Counted from the stretch's first letter, positions 50,959 to 64,000 are shown. The stretch is 64,000 nt of DNA from Delphinus delphis (GCF_949987515.2 NC_082694.2:59022080-59086079), one strand, 5' to 3'. Notes: generated by a model from the sequence alone, not told the origin. A program made the numbers and translations.

Positions 50959-52099
50959 CGTCAACTAGACTCACTCCTAGCTGCTCCAGGGAGTTTACTG
51001 AAACAGGCTCGCTAACAAGTGAGCCCATACTGTTATAATCCACCCAAGTCTGAAATCTTGTTTCCTCCTCTCTGGTCCTACACTTATGAAATCCATTTCC
51101 ACATACATTCTCCAGTATAAATTAGCATAATTGTATAGTTCTTTTTGCTGTGTAAATCTTCTCTCCCTCTCTTTGACTTTGTAATAGCCCCCTTGGGATA
51201 TGCTGGGATCTGACTTTAGTCAAGGTATGGAGACCTTGACGGGTAGCAGGGAAAGGAGGCTTGAGGAGAATTGGCAGCACCCCCCATGCAGCACAGCTGC
51301 CTCAAGTGAGATCATTAGGGGGGTCCTCAACAAGGCAAAAGCAGCCTCATCACACAAGCTCGGGGGCTACTTCACATGAGAAGAGACCTTTGGCAGGAAG
51401 TTGGGTTGCTCTTAGTTCTATGAATACTCCCAAAGTGCCACATTTCAATTCTCAAAGTATATCTCTCAGTTAATTAACTGAGAAATTAATTAACCTCACA
51501 TAAATTCAACCTGTGTTGTCATTTAGCACCCTGCAGGACTATTCTCGGCGTCCGATTTTTCAGTCATCTCAGGGTAATTCCAATGGTCAATGGAGTGAGT
51601 CTTAAAAATACAAGAAATAAGGGCAACCATTGAAACTTCTGGTTTCCTAACTGCCTTGAACCAAAATATCAAAGCCCTAAAGCTGTCCTTTTGTTTTTTC
51701 TTTAATTTTTCCAGTGAAGTGAGAAACAGCCGGCCCAGCCCGCTTTTCTTTTATTACTTTCCCATATGTTCCCATATTGTTCAATCACATTCAGTCCAGC
51801 AAAGCCCTGCCCTGAATAGGCACTTCATTCCAGATGACCACAGGTGATTATGTAAATAATTGGTTCATCACTGGGTGCCCATTTACCAGTGTTCCAGCCA
51901 CTAATGGTAATTAGATCCCCCTGCCTTCAGACCCAGCTAAGTCAGATAGCCTACATTCCCAAGGCCTTGACTTTGTTTCCCATACCCACTTCTGGTATCA
52001 TATTCTGAACTAGTCAGGATTCAACTACAGAATTCACTCTAGCTAGTTAAAGCAAAAGAGGATTGATTACAGGGTGTTAGTTTATACAGTTTCTGAGAG

Positions 52100-52450
52100 T
52101 GCCAGTGAAGGAAGCTTAGTTGAGGACCTATTAGGTACCCGTTACTGTTCTAGGCCCCGGAGCTACAATAATGGACAAGGTAAAGCCCTTGCAGAGTTAC
52201 AAGCCTTTGGAGAACAATAAAGCACACTGAGGGATTAGAGAATGCCTGATGAGGGGCGTAGGTGGAACAATAAAAACAAAGCTTTGAGGTCTGTTCAGGG
52301 AATAGCAGAGGCTAACTGGGCCAGAGTGGAGGTCGGTGGGAATGTGATAGGAGATGGGGGTGGGGAGAGTTAATAGAAGTGAAATCATTAAGAGGCTGGT
52401 AGGCCACAGTAAAGGTTGGATTTTATTCTAGGATAACAAAGGTTTACAGA
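52100..52450 (+). mobile_element. L2-like relic
   Basis: TTGAGGACCTATTAGGTACC, GTTACTGTTCTAGGCCCCGG and GGACAAGGTAAAGCCCTTGC resemble L2 3' ends. Confidence 0.5.
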
Positions 52451-53255
52451 GAAGGACTCAATTCATCTTGGGTACTGATAATGAAATCAAGTTTTCCATG
52501 TCAAGTTATATAACAAACTAAAACAAAGATAATGAGCTCTGATGTCAGCGCCAGGATTCCCCTGAATGGCTAAGAGAGCAGCCTCTGAGTGACCCAGTCT
52601 GAATTCCCTGACCCTGTCACCCTTACTAACCCCTACAGGCTTGAACCAGAATGTCTAGTTTTTGCTTTCAGGCCTTCACTATTCCAGTATTTGTTTGTGC
52701 ACTCACCAAAGTATACTATTTAAACACAGAGTATCAGTTGGTTTCTACAGAAGGTTTTATTTCACTCCAAAGTGCCTTGAAAAATGCTGAGTGTGGCTGA
52801 ATGATGTTGCAATGCTCTACCTTTCTGGAATGAACACTGTGTGAATCTGTATTCTCTTTGATAACTATCTCCTCTTCCTAAGATCAGCGGTATTTGTTTG
52901 TAGTTGTTATTTTGTATAAATGTTGTTTTGCCTAAAATGGAATCTGCCTTCTTGGAATCTGAGATCACGGAAGGATTCTGTTTTGAACCGAAGCCATGAC
53001 TCTTCCTGTGAGGTGCCCTTAAATACCCCTCTTTCGCAACAATAGCTGGGGAGTTTCTTAGGACATTGCTTCATGCCTAACTCGGTGTTACTAACACTAG
53101 TAACCAGGGTTCTGCCAGTCTCTGAACCCTTGGCCCTACCTGGTTTCCCAGTTCCAGTACTGGATCCTGGTGCCTAGAGTCCGTGGACCAGCACAAGCGT
53201 TCTGTTTCTACATGAATAGGGCCATGTGTTACTCTTGCCAGTTCCTCTCAGGATG

Positions 53256-53546
53256 TTTTTTTTTTTTTTTTTTTGGCTGCGATGGGTCTTCATTGCTACG
53301 CGCGGTCTTTCTCTAGTTGCGACACGCGGACTTCTCATTGTGGTGGCTTCTCTTGTTGCAGAGCATGGGCTCTAGGCGCGTGGGCTCGGTAGTGGTGGCT
53401 CGCGGGCTCTAGGGCGCAGGTTCAGTAGTTGTGGTGCACGGGCTTAGTTGCTCCACGGCATGTGGGATCCTCCCGGACCAGGGCTCAAACCCGTGTCCCC
53501 TGCATTGGCAGGCGGATTCCTAACCACTGTGCCACCAGGGAAGCCC
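53256..53546 (-). mobile_element. Long CHR-type SINE, reverse
   Basis: Oligo-T, GGCTGCGATGGGTCTTCATT, CCAGGGCTCAAACCCGTGTC and CACTGTGCCACCAGGGAAGC. Confidence 0.89.
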
Positions 53547-53795
53547 TCCTCCCAAGACTGAGATCCACTCCCTTCCCTCCACCTCTACCAGCCTCATCTA
53601 AACCACTAGATCTCACCTGGATTATTAAATTAGCCTCTGAATTAACCTCCCTGTATCCACTCAGCCCCAGAAATCCATTCTCTATTTATGTCACTTGCCT
53701 TCTTGAGTCCTTTCAATGACTTCCCTTTGAACTTAGAGTAAAGTGCAAATTCCTGACCCAGATTGAGAAGGCCCTCGGGGGTCTGGCCCCCGCCA

Positions 53796-53871
53796 GCCTC
53801 AGCAACTTCACTCACACTTTAGCCACACTGGCCGCCTCAGCAACTTCACTCACACTTTAGCCACACTGGCC
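53796..53871 (+). repeat. 38-bp perfect tandem duplication
   Basis: The 38-base unit starting GCCTCAGCAACTTCACTCAC occurs twice with no difference (53796-53833, 53834-53871). Confidence 0.95.
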
Positions 53872-54039
53872 GCCACACTCCCAGCTCTTTCTCACCTCAG
53901 GGCCTCTCCGCATCCTCTTCAGGCTCTTTGTGTCTTTGCACTGGGTGTCAGCCCCATCTACTCACCTCGTCTGACCCCAGACCCTCATATCCTGAACCTG
54001 TGTTTTAATACCCAGGCTCTTAAGGGATAGACTTCTCAA

Positions 54040-54165
54040 TAAACTTGTGAGGTATTATTCCAGGAAAAGTGAAAGCACAAATAACTTGCCCAAGGTTATA
54101 AAACTAGGAAGCAGCACGGCTGGGGTTTGAACTCTGTGCACAAATGGCTGTACTATTCCTTCTGC
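54040..54165 (-). mobile_element. MIR SINE
   Basis: AATAACTTGCCCAAGGTTAT, GAAGCAGCACGGCTGGGGTT and TGAACTCTGTGCACAAATGG. Confidence 0.7.
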
Positions 54166-54689
54166 CTCATTAAAAAAATATAAATAATGTAGTCTCAGGC
54201 TTGGCTCTTAGGTAAAGGAGGGAGAGGATAAAGTTATACCAGAATTCAGTATAGGAAATAAAAACCACTCTAGACATTTTAAGTGGAAAGGGACTTAATA
54301 CTGAGAAATAGGTGCCTTCACAATACTGAGAAGAGCTAGAGTCAAAAGGCTGCCACCAGATCCCTGATGCCAAGGGCTTGACACCGTCACTGTGATCTGA
54401 GATGGGGAAACTGCTCTGAGCAAAATACCTCCATTCAGTTGTTGCTATTTCTTGGTGTTTACCCAGACCTAACGTGTCTTGTCACTGGTGCCATACCTGC
54501 GTCACACACAGGCCAGCCCACTGTTCTGCAAGACCAGCTCCATCTGCACGATAATGAGTTCAGTTTTTAAAACGTGATCTAAACACATGATTTAAATATC
54601 CAAATATGATAAACTATTAAAACTGAGTGATGGGAGTGTTTGGAATATTAGGTAATTTTACATTTTTTAATCAAAAAATCCTTACAGTA

Positions 54690-55990
54690 GAACATTTAGT
54701 GAAAAAAAAAATCTTGTGTTTTCAGATTTTTGAAAATATGCCAACAACAACCTCATCTCCGCGAAGAGGGCTGAAAAGCAAACAACACACTGAGAAAAAT
54801 ATTTACAGCATCTATGTAGACTCTGATATACATTGAGTCTTCATAAATCAATTTAAAGAAGAGTAACTAGACCAATCGAAAAGCAATAAAGGGCATGAAC
54901 AGAAAATACACAAAAGGAGAGAAGTTTAATGTTCAATAATGTGAAAATTAAAATCATTAGTAATTAATGAAATGAAATTAATGAAAACCAAAGTGAGATA
55001 TCTTTTTATTTTAACCACAGCTTGGCAAACGTAACACTGGCAAAACGGAATGTTGGCAAGACAATGAGGAGATAGGGACTCAAGTGCACAGATGCTTGGT
55101 GGGCGTGTAAATATGTACAACCTTGCTTAGTGAGGGTAGTTTGGCCGTATGTAACTATGAAGGCATCATCCTGGGACAGTGATGTGAGCAATGGAAAGAC
55201 ATCAACAGAAAAATTAAAGGGAATGTAATTGCTGCAATTTATAGAAATGGTTACACAAAATACACTAAGTACTCCCAGACAGAATACAAGTTGCCCAGAT
55301 CCCCAATTCCCCAATGGAAAACACTCCCCAATATTTTCCACAGAGTGAGGAATCTTCAGGGGCAAGAAGCTCCCAGCCTCCCATTCTCAAGGGCCCTTTA
55401 TTCTCCCCAGCCTCCCCTGGCTGTGTACCTGCCTGCTTACCAGGCATAGGTAACTTATAAACAACCCTGGCACATGCTTGAGTGTTTACCACCAATGTGA
55501 ATTGGATGAATTGAAGGTCAACCTTCGAGAATGTCTTTTTTCCTGCAAAACCAAGTCTCAGGTCTACCTGAAGTTACTTGCAGGATCAAAATGTAACATG
55601 TGCCTACCATAGGTCCCAGAAATCCCACTTCTAGAACTTACCTTAAAAAGATAACTGCACAACTTCCATAGATGGATGAGTAGATATTCACTGAAGCATT
55701 GCTTCTAGAAATGAAAATCGTGTCAGGCCTAATTGCTCATCAATGGGGACTAACTAAGTAAATTATGATACATCCATATAATGAAATCCTTGGCCACTGA
55801 AATATATGTATACATATTAGTATCTGTACCTCAATGCATAGGATGTTTCTGAAAGAGGCAGGGGAAGTTGCAGAGGATGAAATGATTGGCAAGGCAGGTA
55901 TGAGAGAATTCTTCATGGATATTCTTTTAACTTTAAAAATATTGAACCATATGAATATATTTATTTAATATTAAAAGGTAACTACAGAGA
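54690..55990 (+). mobile_element. Old L1 3' fragment, forward, in CDKL4 intron 2
   Basis: L1-like 3' ORF2 and UTR text, for example TTAATGAAAACCAAAGTGAG, CTAGAACTTACCTTAAAAAG and TATACATATTAGTATCTGTA. Decayed, with stops in all frames. Confidence 0.6.
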
Positions 55991-56364
55991 GAGACAGAGA
56001 CAGGGAGAGAAACAGATTCCTAAAGGGACAGTCACTATAAGTTACAGCAATTATTTTGAGCTAGCAAGATTTGAGTCAACACTTTTTATTTCTTTACTTT
56101 TCTATATTGTTTGAATTTTCTTGATAAGCATGGATCATTTTTACAGATGTAAAAATTTCAAATTACAAAGCAAAAATTATATAACCAAAAGAAAAAGTAG
56201 TAAAGCAATTTTCGTTAAAACATTAAAAAAAAAGATTTCCCAGACTCCCTTTGCGCTGCATCCTTTGGCCATGACAAGCCCCGCCCATTCCATTTCTATT
56301 CCCAGTTCTGCTGCTGAAACCCTATCATAGGAGTTTTCATTTCCTTTTTTGTTTTTTCCCCCAG

Positions 56365-56437
56365 AGTTGCTGATGGAATGATCAAAAGTGTGTTATGACA
56401 AACACTTCAAGCTCTTAACTTCTGTCATAGACGTAAC
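56365..56437 (+). pseudogene. CDKL4: CDKL4 exon 3 with in-frame TGA
   Basis: 73 nt between a TTTTTTCCCCCAG acceptor and a GTAAGT donor. After completing GGA from exon 2 it reads VADGMIKSVL, stop, QTLQALNFCHRRN. The stop (TGA, 56396-56398, codon 108) replaces the Trp of the CDKL signature WQTLQA, a single TGG-to-TGA change. The exon end reads CHRRN where relatives have CH(I/K)HN, suggesting two more non-conservative changes. 73 nt is not a multiple of three, so skipping this exon would shift the frame. Confidence 0.9.
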
Positions 56438-56869
56438 GTAAGTAACATTTTCTAACGTATTTGCTGATTTCTTCATGATGACTCTTCTACTTAGCTCAGG
56501 GGTCTATTTGAAGAGCTAATGACAGAGGGAAAATAAGGACCAAAAGAGCCAAACAAAAGAAAGTTACAGAATATGAGGAAAAGTAATGCATTATTCATGG
56601 CCCTTTTCCAATTTCTGTAAGAATCGAATTACTCCTTCCTTATAAATTAAAAGTTTGTATAAACTTAATGTTTCTTTTTGCCGCAATACTGATTCCTATA
56701 ATTATTTTTAAATTGGATTAAAATAAGTTTTCAGGATATCAGAGGTGTAACCCTCCATGGCACTTGATTTTGTTTTGTTTTTAATGTCTCTTAAGTCTTT
56801 TATTCTATAGCAGTCCCCCTTCCCCTACCTTTTTTTTCCCCATCATTAATTTTTTACAGCCATGGGTAT

Positions 56870-57050
56870 CAAACTTAAGCATGCATCAAAATCACCAGGA
56901 GGTCTTGTTAAGACACATTTTGCTGGGCCCATTCCCAGAGTTTCTGATTCAGTAGGTCTGGGATAGGACCTGAGAATTGGCATTTCTAACAGTTTCCCAG
57001 TTGATACTGAAGCTGCTGGTCCTAGAGCCACACTTTGACTACTCCTGTGT
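56870..57050 (+). mobile_element. MER5A-like hAT transposon relic
   Basis: ATCACCAGGAGGTCTTGTTA, TTTCTGATTCAGTAGGTCTG and CCTAGAGCCACACTTTGACT match MER5A text. Confidence 0.75.
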
Positions 57051-57337
57051 TATAGAAATCATTTTGGCCGATTGCTTCCTATGTGTTAACTTAACTTGTT
57101 CTTTCACCTGTATTTGCTATAAATTGGTGTTTATATCCAGAGGTTTGATCATACTCAGGTTCAGTTTTTTAGATAGGAATGCTTCACATATAGTGCTGTA
57201 CACTCATTGCATCAGCATCATGAGGCATATATTATGTCTGGTTGTCTTTCCCACTTTTGATTGTCTTAAAATAGATTAGTGGGTTCAGGAGGTGTTCATT
57301 TGATCCCCTCCATTATCACTTTTCCTGTCAATCTTTT

Positions 57338-57544
57338 TTTTTTTTTTTTTTCCGGTACGCGGGCCTCTCACTGTTGTGGCCTCTCCCGTTGCGGAGCACA
57401 GGCTCCGGACGCGCAGGCTCAGCGGCCATGGCTCATGGGCCTAGCCGCTCCGCGGCATGCGGGATCTTCCCGGACCGGGGCACAAACTCGTGTCCCCTGC
57501 ATCGGCAGGCGAACTCTCAACCACTGCACCACCAGGGAAGCCCC
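57338..57544 (-). mobile_element. CHR-1-type SINE, reverse, with TSD
   Basis: GGTACGCGGGCCTCTCACTG to CACCACCAGGGAAGCCCC; 14-bp TSD CCTGTCAATCTTTT at 57324-57337 and 57545-57558. Young copy in CDKL4 intron 3. Confidence 0.93.
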
Positions 57545-57558
57545 CCTGTCAATCTTTT

Positions 57559-59475
57559 ATTTCGTTTTAGCATTCATAGATAATTATTACCTCTCTCCAG
57601 GATTTCATTAGGGTTAAAAGGTGGTGATTTTCTAATTCTGTTATTCCTTCTGCATTTGTTAATTGGAATTCTATGGAGAAGAATTTACCATCATGGACTC
57701 TGGCTACTGTAAAGTACAGTAAGATAAATATGTGATTATTCCCTTTGTTTGTCAATACTCAAGAGTGATGAGCCAGTGTGTTAGCAGCCTCCAAGAGTGA
57801 ACAATGAAGGGTTTTGGGGAGGTGTAGGGTATCGTTATAAACGAATGGATTTTATGTATTTGATGTGTTTCATTCCTTTGCAATAATTGTTCTCTCTGAT
57901 GTTCAAATCTTAGGCCAGTGGGAGCTTCTTTAAGTAGGCTCTTGGGTGCTTTTGCTATAATGATAGTTTTTAAAAAATAACTCTAGACCTTTTGCGTTGG
58001 TGCCTACACGGAGGCAGTGTTGAGGCAAGGATACAGACTACCATATGGTCAATTTTGATGCCAGCAGAATATCTATCATAGTAGTCTAGGATTGCTGAAA
58101 AAGAGTACAGGATCATGGAACTAAATTTCAATACTTAGGGAAAGCTTCCTTTAGCTTTAAGAAAGTCAGTGAAGTTTTGTTTGTTTGTTTGTTTTGTTAG
58201 GATAAGTCAGAAGCTTTTATTTTCTATTGATAGAGTATAGAGGGATATTGTCCACAAGATACATAAACCTGTTTTTCATGATGCAAATTGTACTTTCACA
58301 TAATTACTAAAGATGCTGCTGAACTGAATGCACATCTCTGTTGCTTTTCACCATGCTCTGAGAGGTATTCAAGTTCACCTAAGTTTGTTGCTAGAGTTTT
58401 ATGGGTAATTAAAATGATTGTTTAAAAATTCGTTTTACCATAAGTGTTGTACGTTATCCCTATATAATCAGACATTTTCCTGTGTACTGATTATAAGCTT
58501 GAATACAGTGTCTGTGGCTGATTTATCTTTGTATCGCTTTAGCCTAGCATGGATCTTTTTATATAAAAGGTGCTCAGGAAACATTTATTGAATAACTGGA
58601 TGAAGGAATGAATGAATGAGTGGGTCAGTCAATCAACTTACCTACCTGATTACTACTTACTATTTCCAGTGGACCCAAACATTATTGTAGCTCAATACAA
58701 CTGCCACCATTTCTTTCTCTGCTTGGAACAACACGTTCTGTACCTTAAACTTTGAAATATTGAAAACCTCCAGTTTATAATCTATGGCCTTTATTAAAAA
58801 TGGATAATTTTTCAGACAAAATTTCTTCCTCCAACGTGGAAATTACTTCTGAACTCTGGTTATCCCATTTTCTTATGCTGTGGTAAGCTTTTATGTATCT
58901 TTTTTTTTTTTTAACAAACCTATTGTCTAAAATGCACACAGAGGAAAAAAAATCTAAATCATATGTAAGTTGTTACAATACTACATCGAAAACCTTTATA
59001 CTCTCCTTATTTTAAAGGAGCCCTCATGATACTCTCAAAGAATAGAAAAGGCAGTCTGACCCAAGTGGTGTTGCTGAAGATTCCCAGCTTTCAGCCTGTG
59101 GTGACTATGACTACCTTTTCATCTCCAGAGTGGTGATCCTACCAAGAAAGGAAGGTTACGGTAGTAAGGGATTAAGGCCTTGCTACTCAAAGTGTGGTTT
59201 GTAGAGATCACCTGAGAGCTCATTAGAAATGCAGGTTCTCAGGCCCGTTCAGCTCTGACTCAGAATCTGCATTTTAACAAGATCTCCAGGTGATTCATGT
59301 GCACATTAAACTTTGAGAAGCACTGGACTTATGAAAATACCTACTCATTTTGTTCTTTTTTTACCCTATAATATGGCTAGATTGAGGTAACTAAAGTGAC
59401 CATTTAGCATCATTGTCAACTCATGAATTTTTATATATTTGACATATCGATTAGAGAAAAACAACTTCATATCTG
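57559..59475. other. CDKL4 intron 3, mostly unique
   Basis: Only a MER5 relic, a short GTTT repeat (58180) and a T tract (58900) stand out. Confidence 0.5.
59190..59330 (+). mobile_element. MER5-like hAT transposon relic
   Basis: CTCAAAGTGTGGTTTGTAGA, CAGAATCTGCATTTTAACAA and ACTTTGAGAAGCACTGG at the end. Confidence 0.7.
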
Positions 59476-59596
59476 GGAATTCCCTGGAGGTCCAGTGGTT
59501 AGGACTCTGCGCTTTCACTGCCGTGGGCCCGGGTTTGATCCTTGGTTAGGGAACTAAGATCCTGCAAGCCACACGGCGCAGCCAAAAAAAAAAAGA
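59476..59596 (+). mobile_element. CHR-type SINE, forward
   Basis: GGGAATTCCCTGGAGGTCCA, GGGTTTGATCCTTGG and GCAGCCAAAAAAAAAAAG. AACTTCAT occurs on both sides. Confidence 0.88.
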
Positions 59597-60191
59597 ACTT
59601 CATGTCAAAATGACAAAATTACAGTGACTTCCAAAATATGAGTATGTCTGGCTGTAACATCCATCATCATCTTGTTGATATCAATGACTTAGTTGTCAGG
59701 GAGGAGGTTCCTTTCCTCTCTCATTATGAGTATCCATCCATAAGGCTCAAAGAACAACCTTCTCAGATGTCCATTCAGGCTGTATAAAGAAGCAACTTCT
59801 AGTAGGGAAGCTTCCGGAGATGATTCCTAAAATTAAGGGTCAGGTTTAAAATACCATGAATACCTCTTCTTGCTGGCTTTTGAGATTGTAAAAATGAGAT
59901 TGCACATCAGCTGCAATAACCCAGTTTAAGCAATGTTTGCTAAAAGCTGTGTATGATACCCAAGTTTATCAAAGTGTTTTGGTTACACTGACTTGCAAGT
60001 TATTGCTCTTAGGTGGAAAATAAGCTGATTGCGAGAGGCATTACAGAGTTTGCACTGAGTGCAGCTTTGCAGTGGAGAAAGTGAATATTGTATGTCTAAG
60101 CATCTTCTGTTCTCCATACTCTGCTTCTTACTGTTCCAGTGATTTTTACTCTCTTTTTCTTTCTTCTATTATATAATACTCCATCTATCCT

Positions 60192-60195
<4 letters not shown>

Positions 60196-60224
<29 letters not shown>

Positions 60225-60414
60225 TGGTACGCGGATCTCTCACTGTTGTGGCCTCTCCCGTTACGGAGCACAGGCTCCGGACGCGCAGGCTCAGCGGCCA
60301 TGGCTCACGGGCCCAGCCGCTCTGCGGCATGTGAGATCTTCCTGGACAGGGGCACGAACCCGTGTCCCCTGCATCAGCAGGCGGACTCTCAACCACTGCG
60401 CCACCAGGGAAGCC
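60196..60414 (-). mobile_element. CHR-1-type SINE, reverse, with TSD
   Basis: Long T tract, GTGGTACGCGGATCTCTCAC, GGCTCAGCGGCCATGGCTCA and CCACCAGGGAAGCC; TSD CTATCCTTCTT at 60185-60195 and 60415-60425. Confidence 0.93.
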
Positions 60415-60425
60415 CTATCCTTCTT

Positions 60426-62473
<2,048 letters not shown>

Positions 62474-63227
62474 TAGCAATTTTTTGCTAACTTATCCAAT
62501 TCAGATGATTATGAAATGATACAGTTAAAATTCTTACTTTAGATACTGAGTGTATGCTGATTGTTATATTGTTATTATTCAAAAAGGGAAATTTCACTGT
62601 AACCTTTTAGTCAGTACATCAGTTCACACTTCACCTCCATCCAATCAACTACAATTTATTGGATGTCACATTTATGTACTTTGCCCCATAGGAAAGGAAA
62701 AGAACTACAAGATGCATTTCTGGTCTTCATGCACTTATAATCTGAAGTAAAAGAAACAAAAGAATAATACAAGATGACTGGCAATAAAGTACTAAAGCGA
62801 AAGGGCAGATGGTTCCCTGGAGGGAGATATTAACGTGGTCTAGAGTGGTTGGGAAAAACTTCCTGGAGCTGATGAGACTAGGAGAGTAAACAGAAAATGA
62901 CAGAGAGGATTCAGAGACAGTGCTGAGAAAAAAGAAGTCATCCCAGAGAGGGAGGAACCAAGGGAAAGGGGGACAAATAATGATGTCTCCTTGAATCTAG
63001 AGCTGTGCAGCAGGCAAAAAACATGCATTAACAACAGATACACTGCACGGGGGCCATACACATAATCAATATCCTGATAGGACCTAAACACAGGTGGCTT
63101 GACAATGCATTGGGAGGCTGGTTTATACTTGAAATTACACTGTAGAAATTCTCCCTACCCCCTCGCCCCAGTCCTCTCTTTTTAGGATTATATAGATGTT
63201 AACTAGCTAAGATATCTTTGGAAGTTG

Positions 63228-63405
63228 AATTTTTTTTAATTGAAGTATATAGTTGATTTACAATATTATGTTAGTTTCAGGTGTACAGTATAGGGATTCA
63301 GTATTTTTGCAGATTATACTCCATTATAGGTTATTACAAGATAACGGGTGTAATTCCCTGTACTGTACAGCATATTGCTTATCTATTTTATACATAGTAT
63401 GGGGA
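63228..63405 (-). mobile_element. L1 3'-end fragment, reverse, 180 bp before CDKL4 exon 5
   Basis: TTTTTTTAATTGAAGTATAT, GTTTCAGGTGTACAGTATAG and CTGTACTGTACAGCATATTG are L1 3'UTR text in reverse. It is in the intron and does not touch the exon. Confidence 0.65.
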
Positions 63406-63580
63406 AGGTGAATTTACTATCTGAGAACTGTTTACTCGATTAGTGCCTCACTGCATGAACTGTTAGGAGTATCGTGGCTTCTGAGAATTACTAAAGCTGA
63501 TATGAATGCCTGACTGCTCTTGGGAGTAGCTCCTCTCTTGGGAGAATGTGACCCACCTGATTTGACTGATGCATTTGCAG

Positions 63581-63640
63581 TTCCAGGAGATGCCTACACT
63601 GATTATGTCGCTACAAGATGGTAACGAGCTCCTGAACTTC
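63581..63640 (+). pseudogene. CDKL4: CDKL4 exon 5 (activation segment) with TAA, cut by L1
   Basis: The acceptor GATGCATTTGCAG ends at 63580. The exon reads (I)PGDAYTDYVATRW, stop, RAPELL. TAA at 63622-63624 replaces the Tyr of RWYRAPE. The exon then runs straight into a 17-T tract at 63641-63657 and the 3' end of an L1 in reverse orientation, with no donor between. The kinase should continue after APELL with the substrate-binding lobe, so the coding exon is physically split. Confidence 0.9.
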
Positions 63641-64000
63641 TTTTTTTTTTTTTTTTTAACATCTTTATTGGGGTATAATTGCTTTACAATGGTGTGTTAG
63701 TTTCTGCTCTACAACAAAGTGAATCAGTTATACATATACATATGTTCCCATATCTCTTCCCTCTTGCATCTCCCTCCCTCTCACCCTCCCTATCCCACCC
63801 CTCCAGGCGGTCACAAAGCACTGAGCTGATCTCCCTGTGCTATGCGGCTGCTTCCCACTAGCTATCTACCTTACGTTTGTTAGCGTATATATGTCCATGC
63901 CTCTCTCTTGCTTTGTCACAGCTCACCCTTCCCCCTCCCCATATCCTCAAGTCCGTTCTCCAGTAGGTCTGTGTCTTTATTCCTGTCTTACCCCTAGGTT
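63641..64000 (-). mobile_element. Young L1 inserted in CDKL4 exon 5 (3' end only in window)
   Basis: A 17-T tract (63641-63657) is followed by AACATCTTTATTGGGGTATA and the same 3'UTR as the L1 at 21342, including GTGTGTTAGTTTCTGCTCTA, differing at scattered positions. The element is in reverse orientation and continues past the window. Its poly(A) end abuts coding sequence of CDKL4 exon 5. Confidence 0.93.

Larger units (their letters stand above)
49600..52090. other. CDKL4 intron 2, diverged repeat-like sequence not identified
   Basis: Less AT-rich than the surround, with a short L1 scrap at 49738, the 16-bp minisatellite and pyrimidine-rich text at 51000-51180. It may be decayed LTR-element DNA, but no LTR ends, primer-binding site or convincing pol motifs were seen. 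Confidence 0.35.

Noticed and set aside
56396..56398. TGA as selenocysteine or programmed readthrough
   Set aside because: CDKL kinases have Trp here, no SECIS element can be assigned, and a second stop plus an L1 follow.

Overview
The window is mammalian nuclear DNA, most likely from a toothed whale. About two dozen tRNA-derived SINEs of the cetacean/artiodactyl CHR type are scattered through it. Several have intact target-site duplications (TSDs), and there are young cetartiodactyl L1 copies. Genes are split into small exons with GT/AG junctions separated by kilobases of repeats. There are no bacterial genes, operons or CRISPR arrays.

Layout: (1) 4.2-14.05 kb, + strand: the last six coding exons and 3'UTR of MAP4K3 (GLK), all in frame and intact, encoding the end of the CNH (citron homology) domain. 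(2) 14-18 kb: intergenic DNA with old repeats. (3) 17.9-18.4 kb: a CpG island with ETS-like sites, an RFX X-box-like site and a possible splice donor, probably the CDKL4 promoter and non-coding first exon. (4) 20-38 kb: a nest of at least three L1 layers on the - strand. It includes a 7.04-kb full-length L1 flanked by a 10-bp TSD and inserted into an older L1. (5) 39.55 kb: a near-consensus CTCF motif. (6) 40.3-42.1 kb: a processed RHOQ (TC10) retrocopy with its GC-rich 5'UTR, broken by a 4-nt insertion and a 1-nt deletion and flanked by a 16-bp TSD. (7) 42.3-64 kb, + strand: the first five visible coding exons of CDKL4.

The main discovery is that CDKL4 is broken in this genome. Five exons with good splice sites and correct phases can be joined and read as a CDKL kinase, but exon 3 carries an in-frame TGA (the WQTLQ Trp codon), exon 5 carries an in-frame TAA (the RWYRAPE Tyr codon), and exon 5 is cut nine codons (27 bases) after the TGG preceding that stop by the poly(A) end of a young antisense L1 running off the window. 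These are three independent lesions. The ATP-binding, HRD and DFG motifs still read intact, which suggests recent loss. The adjacent MAP4K3 exons show no lesions.

MAP4K3 (a Ste20-type kinase acting in JNK and amino-acid/mTORC1 signalling) and CDKL4 (a CDK-like kinase of a family linked to cilia) are neighbours by ancestral synteny rather than by function. The SOS1-CDKL4-MAP4K3 block mirrors SOS2-CDKL1-MAP4K5.
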